Both the position numbers and the translations under genes were made by a program. A stretch of 18,626 nucleotides of DNA from SZUA-117 sp964630795 (GTDB lineage Bacteria; Pseudomonadota; Gammaproteobacteria; Steroidobacterales; Woeseiaceae), in the NCBI GenBank assembly GCA_964630795.1, contig CAZVWF010000055.1, positions 1 to 18,626 on the forward strand, in the 5' to 3' direction. Shown here piece by piece: positions 15,677 through 18,626 of this stretch (positions are counted from its first letter, which is position 1; the number at the start of each line of letters is the position of its first letter). A model generated the notes under the pieces. The model ran no database searches. It saw nothing but the letters and a program-made list of their open reading frames with translations, and had not been told where the DNA came from.

Positions 15677-16690
15677 TCAGCAATGTGCGCGCAAGCGCTC
15701 CGCCGCAGTCTCCGGCGTGATGTCGCGCTGCGCCATTGCGAGCATCTCGAAGCCCACCATGTGTTTCCGAACGGTCGACGATCGCAACAGCGGTGGATAG
15801 ACATGGGCGTGGAACAACCATTCGGGATGCGGTTGCCCGTCCGACGGTCGGGGATGAAAACCCATCGTGTACGGTGCCGCAGTTTCGAACAGTTGGTCGC
15901 AGGCAGACAGCACCTTCTGCAAAATGCCCGCAAACGCCACGGTCTCGTCGCTGGTCATGTCGGTCGGTGCCCCGAAATGACGCATGGGCAGAATGAGCGT
16001 CTCGAACGGCCAGGTCGCCCAGTAAGGCACGACTGCAACGAAGTGATCATTTGCGGCGACCAGGCGAGCGCCATCATCCAACTCCGCAGCACGATAATCG
16101 CAGAGCAGTGGCGTCCCGTGTTCATCCAGCCATTTCGATTGTGCATCGAGTTCCTTGCTGACTTCAGTGGGCAGGTGTTCGGTCGCCCAGATTTGCGCGT
16201 GCGGATGGGGATTGCTGCAGCCCATCATGCGGCCGCGGTTCTCGAACACCTGTACATAGGCCGTGTCCTCTCGTTCATCCAGGGCGGCAAATTCACGCGC
16301 AAGCGTATTGATCGCATCACGAATCGCATCAAGCGGCATCGTGGACAGCCGCCAGTCATGTCTTTCGGTGTAGCAAACGACTTTGCAATGTCCGTGTTCC
16401 CGTCGCCCGACAAAAAGCGGCGATGCCGGCGCCTGGACGTGACTATTGGCGGAGAGTGCGGAGAAATCGTTGTCGAAAACGAACGTGCCGACATAGTCGG
16501 GGTTGCTTATGTCATTCGCACGCCGGTTGCCCGGGCAAAGGAAGCAATCCGGGTCGTGGGCCGGCAATGATGCCGCCTCGGGCTGATCTACATCGCCTTG
16601 CCACGGGCGTTCCAATCGCTGCGGTGACACCAGGACCCACTCCCCGGTAAGCAGGTTCTTACGGGTGTGTGATGCTTCGGACTGGTTCAT
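15677..16690 (-). CDS. galT: Galactose-1-phosphate uridylyltransferase
   Basis: 337 residues, the usual GalT size. Zinc-site cysteines C49 and C52 (DCFLC) and the active-site block NPHPHAQ (residues 160-166) are present, with H164 as the nucleophile that carries UMP and Q166 next to it. The C-terminal half has the second HIT-like domain with PYWATWPFETLILP and HPEWLFHAHVYPPLLR. The enzyme swaps UMP between UDP-glucose and galactose-1-phosphate in the Leloir pathway. Its ATG overlaps the galK stop as ATGA (16687-16690), so galK and galT are translationally coupled. Confidence 0.96.
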   Translation of the reverse strand: MNQSEASHTRKNLLTGEWVLVSPQRLERPWQGDVDQPEAASLPAHDPDCFLCPGNRRANDISNPDYVGTFVFDNDFSALSANSHVQAPASPLFVGRREHGHCKVVCYTERHDWRLSTMPLDAIRDAINTLAREFAALDEREDTAYVQVFENRGRMMGCSNPHPHAQIWATEHLPTEVSKELDAQSKWLDEHGTPLLCDYRAAELDDGARLVAANDHFVAVVPYWATWPFETLILPMRHFGAPTDMTSDETVAFAGILQKVLSACDQLFETAAPYTMGFHPRPSDGQPHPEWLFHAHVYPPLLRSSTVRKHMVGFEMLAMAQRDITPETAAERLRAHC

Positions 16691-17838
16691 TCCGGTTCGT
16701 ACTCTCCTGCGGCGTCAGCCGCTGAGACCACATGAATCCACGGCTCACAACCGATGATCTTCCCATGGTCCGTGCGAATACGCTTGACGACGGATTCAGT
16801 GGCTTTTTTTTCGACAATCGACAATACACAACCACCGAAGCCGCCACCGATCATGCGGGACCCGATCACGCCGTCACAACCGGCCGTCAGCTCGATCAGC
16901 GTCTCGATACCTTCGCAACTGACGTCATAGTTATCGCGAAGACTGTCGTGCGAGGCGCGAACCAGCGCGCCGAGCGTAATGAGATCACCTTCGGCGAGGG
17001 CTGCGTACGCTGCCAGTGTTCGTTTGTTTTCGCTGACAACATGGCGCGCGCGTCGGTACAGCACATTGCCCAGCCGTGACTTCTCCGCGTCCAGCTGATC
17101 GGTGGCCACGTCGCGTAGCGCACGAACTCCTGAATCCGCCTGCTGCAGCAAGCTGACTGCTTTCATGCACTCGGCTGCCCGGTCGTTGTAACCGCTCTCC
17201 GGGTGTTGATGTTTGACGCCACTGTCCGTGACAACCATCGAGAGTGTATCCGGCAATGCGACAAACTCCGTTTCCAGGCTGCGGCAATCCAGCAACATCG
17301 CCGCACCTGGCTTGCCGCCCGCCACCGAGTACTGGTCCATGATTCCGCAGTAGACGCCGGCATGGTGTGTTTCGGCGCGTTGGCAAACTTTTGCCAGCGT
17401 ATCGATGTCGAGGTCGGCACCCGCGAGCGCCATCAATGCCCTTGCCGTCGCGAGTTCGAGCGAGGCCGATGAGCTCAGCCCGCCGCCGATGGGCAGGTCA
17501 CTGTCGATGTCGAGGGTTGCCCCCGAGAGTGATACGCCCGCCTTTTCGAGCTCCGCAGCAACCCCGGCAATATAGGTCAGCCATTGCGGCATCGTCGAAC
17601 TCTTATTGTCGCCAAGCCGGAATTGTCCCCGGTCCCGCAAGGTTTCGGACGTCGCACTGATGTAGTCGTCTGCACGCCCGACCACAGAGACGGTCGTGTA
17701 AAGCGCCGTATTGGTTGGCAGGACAAAGCCGTCGTTGTAATCGGTGTGCTCGCCAATAATGTTGATGCGACCGGGCGCACGGAAGTGCCGGGTTACAGGC
17801 GGGGCAGTGTTCCCATTGTTTTGCGATCCGTTTGGCAT
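16687..17838 (-). CDS. galK: Galactokinase
   Basis: 383 residues from ATG 17838, nearly the E. coli GalK length. The galactokinase signature GRINIIGEHTDY is at 23-34, the GHMP phosphate-binding motif GGGLSSSASLE at 118-128, the probable catalytic Asp in GIMDQY (D168) and the third GHMP motif GGGFGGC near the C-terminus. It phosphorylates galactose at C1 with ATP, the first committed step after uptake by the neighbouring symporter. TTG 17862 would add 8 residues but falls inside a palindrome, so ATG 17838 is preferred; its ribosome binding site is weak (GAG about 6 bases upstream). A run of eight A residues on the coding strand (16811-16804) lies in the VEKKATES codons near the 3' end. Confidence 0.95.
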   Translation of the reverse strand: MPNGSQNNGNTAPPVTRHFRAPGRINIIGEHTDYNDGFVLPTNTALYTTVSVVGRADDYISATSETLRDRGQFRLGDNKSSTMPQWLTYIAGVAAELEKAGVSLSGATLDIDSDLPIGGGLSSSASLELATARALMALAGADLDIDTLAKVCQRAETHHAGVYCGIMDQYSVAGGKPGAAMLLDCRSLETEFVALPDTLSMVVTDSGVKHQHPESGYNDRAAECMKAVSLLQQADSGVRALRDVATDQLDAEKSRLGNVLYRRARHVVSENKRTLAAYAALAEGDLITLGALVRASHDSLRDNYDVSCEGIETLIELTAGCDGVIGSRMIGGGFGGCVLSIVEKKATESVVKRIRTDHGKIIGCEPWIHVVSAADAAGEYEPE

Positions 17839-17854
17839 GGTGAGCTCAACTGGC

Positions 17855-17877
17855 CCGGGCAATGAATCATCGCCCGG
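17855..17877. repeat. 23-base near-perfect palindrome in the galK leader
   Basis: Outer arms CCGGGC (17855-17860) and GCCCGG (17872-17877) enclose inner arms ATGA (17862-17865) and TCAT (17867-17870) around a central A. Only one base pair inside the symmetry is mismatched. It lies 17 bases upstream of the galK ATG. It has no T-tract on either strand, so an operator or leader hairpin is more likely than a terminator. Confidence 0.5.
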
Positions 17878-17889
17878 TTAAACGCGGGA

Positions 17890-17930
17890 TTCACAGGGTG
17901 AAACACGGGTTTCTGACAATGAAACCGGCG
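17890..17930. repeat. Cluster of inverted and direct repeats between galK and the Rieske gene
   Basis: Within 41 bases: TTCAC-AGG-GTGAA (17890-17902); GAAAC (17900-17904) facing GTTTC (17909-17913); and GGTTTC (17908-17913) facing GAAACC (17921-17926) across 7 bases. TGAAAC occurs directly repeated at 17899 and 17920, exactly 21 bases apart, two helical turns. This looks like multiple binding sites for a dimeric regulator of one or both divergent genes. Confidence 0.45.
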
Positions 17931-17933
17931 AAC

Positions 17934-17939
17934 TAGAAT
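17934..17939 (+). promoter_or_regulatory. Possible -10 box for the Rieske oxygenase gene
   Basis: TAGAAT lies 31 bases before ATG 17971. CTGACA stands 15 bases upstream of it, a short spacing, and within the repeat cluster, so a bound regulator could block or assist polymerase. No clear Shine-Dalgarno sequence precedes the ATG. Confidence 0.3.
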
Positions 17940-17970
17940 AACGTAATTGCTGACCTGTTAGTGTATAGCT

Positions 17971-18626
17971 ATGCCGAACAAACGCCCCATTCGCGAACTG
18001 ATTGCCTGCCAGAAGCCTGGCTGGTCACTCGAACAGCGTTTCTACACGGACCCGGAAATCTATCAGCTGGAGCTGGACCAGGTCATCATGCGCAACTGGA
18101 TATTCGCAGCGCATGCATCCGAGCTCGCGTGTCCCGGTGATTTCAAGGTCGTCAATGTTGCGAGCGAATCGGCCATTATCGTGCACGGGCAGGACGGCCT
18201 GATCCGGGCTTTTGCGAATGTCTGCCGGCACCGGGGCTCACTCGTTTGTCTCGAGGAGACGGGCAACACGCGCAAATTCACCTGCCCGTATCATGGCTGG
18301 GTGTACAACTCCGAGGGTGAACTCGTCGGCACGCGCGACATGCCCGATGACTTTCGCCGCGAGGACTATGGTCTAAAGACGGTTTCCATTGCCCGTGTCC
18401 ACGGACTGATTTTCATCTGCTTCTGTGACGATCCGCCGTCACTGGAATCAGCGCGCCGCGACCTCGAGGTGCCGATGAAAATGTTCGATTTCCCGAACCT
18501 GAAAGTCGCTGCCACAAAGACGTATCCGATTGCCGCCAACTGGAAGCTCGCAGTCGAGAATTACCAGGAGTGCTATCACTGTGCACCTGCGCACGCCGAG
18601 TACGCAAAGATGCATACCCTGATGCT
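17971..18626 (+). CDS. Rieske non-haem iron oxygenase, alpha subunit (3' end outside window)
   Basis: The frame is open from ATG 17971 to the last base: 218 complete codons. The Rieske [2Fe-2S] site is C85-x-H87 (CRHRG) and C105-x2-H108 (CPYHGW). The catalytic domain begins with NWKLAVENYQECYHC at residues 190-204, giving the mononuclear iron ligands H203 and H208; the third, C-terminal carboxylate ligand lies outside the window. The residue that bridges Rieske and iron centres is E200 where aromatic dioxygenases have Asp. Glutamate here is known in carnitine oxygenase CntA and relatives acting on quaternary ammonium compounds, so a glycine-betaine, carnitine or stachydrine-type substrate is plausible but not shown. 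Expected full length is about 350-420 residues. It diverges from galK. Confidence 0.9.
   Translation, partial: MPNKRPIRELIACQKPGWSLEQRFYTDPEIYQLELDQVIMRNWIFAAHASELACPGDFKVVNVASESAIIVHGQDGLIRAFANVCRHRGSLVCLEETGNTRKFTCPYHGWVYNSEGELVGTRDMPDDFRREDYGLKTVSIARVHGLIFICFCDDPPSLESARRDLEVPMKMFDFPNLKVAATKTYPIAANWKLAVENYQECYHCAPAHAEYAKMHTLM

Noticed and set aside
15683..16570. 295-codon open frame on the + strand opposite galT
   Set aside because: galT is complete with its active-site HPHPH block. The antisense product has no family features and looks like a codon-bias shadow.
17839..17862. TTG 17862 as the galK start
   Set aside because: It adds 8 residues not needed to match GalK and places the start codon inside the 23-base palindrome. 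ATG 17838 gives the usual distance to the galactokinase signature.
1..18626. tRNA or rRNA genes, CRISPR arrays, insertion sequences, toxin-antitoxin or phage genes
   Set aside because: None was seen by eye. The window is filled by ordinary metabolic and transport genes with short gaps, although small structured RNAs cannot be ruled out without covariance-model searches.

Overview
The window looks like chromosomal DNA of a marine or halophilic gammaproteobacterium. GC content is moderately high and genes are packed tightly: the longest gap is about 165 bases. Three separate Na+-coupled transporters lie within 15 kb. The branched-chain oxoacid dehydrogenase proteins read like Pseudomonas Bkd proteins, and the sugar symporter reads like Vibrio vSGLT. 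This placement is inferred from protein character only. No rRNA, tRNA, CRISPR array, insertion sequence or phage gene was seen.

Left block (1-5518, + strand): the 3' end of a PQQ-dependent quinohemoprotein dehydrogenase with a C-terminal cytochrome c domain; an isopenicillin-N-synthase-like 2-oxoglutarate/Fe(II) oxygenase; a sodium:solute symporter with a TTG start; an AmiD-type lipoprotein peptidoglycan amidase whose TTG start overlaps the symporter stop; and a cytoplasmic protein of the reductive-dehalogenase (RdhA) family. The RdhA-like gene ends in a 14-base tail-to-tail overlap with a neurotransmitter:sodium symporter (NSS) gene on the - strand.

Middle block (5505-13919): the NSS gene diverges from a two-domain periplasmic M16 zinc peptidase. 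Next comes a compact - strand operon, bkdA1-bkdA2-bkdB (E1alpha, E1beta and E2 of branched-chain 2-oxoacid dehydrogenase). An Lrp/AsnC-family regulator is transcribed divergently from bkdA1. This is the arrangement of bkdR and the bkd operon in Pseudomonas, but no E3 (lpdV) gene follows. The bkdA1-regulator gap holds two TATAAT boxes facing apart, embedded in an inverted 11-mer.

Right block (14034-17838, - strand): galK, galT and a vSGLT-type Na+/galactose or glucose symporter form a galactose uptake and Leloir-pathway operon. galE and galM are not in the window. galK diverges from a Rieske oxygenase alpha subunit (17971 to the window end, incomplete) that has the bridging glutamate typical of quaternary-ammonium oxygenases. 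The roughly 130-base gap between them carries an unusual cluster of inverted and direct repeats, the best candidate regulatory region here.

The least ordinary gene is the RdhA-like protein: it has no Tat signal, no RdhB anchor beside it and no fused reductase domain.
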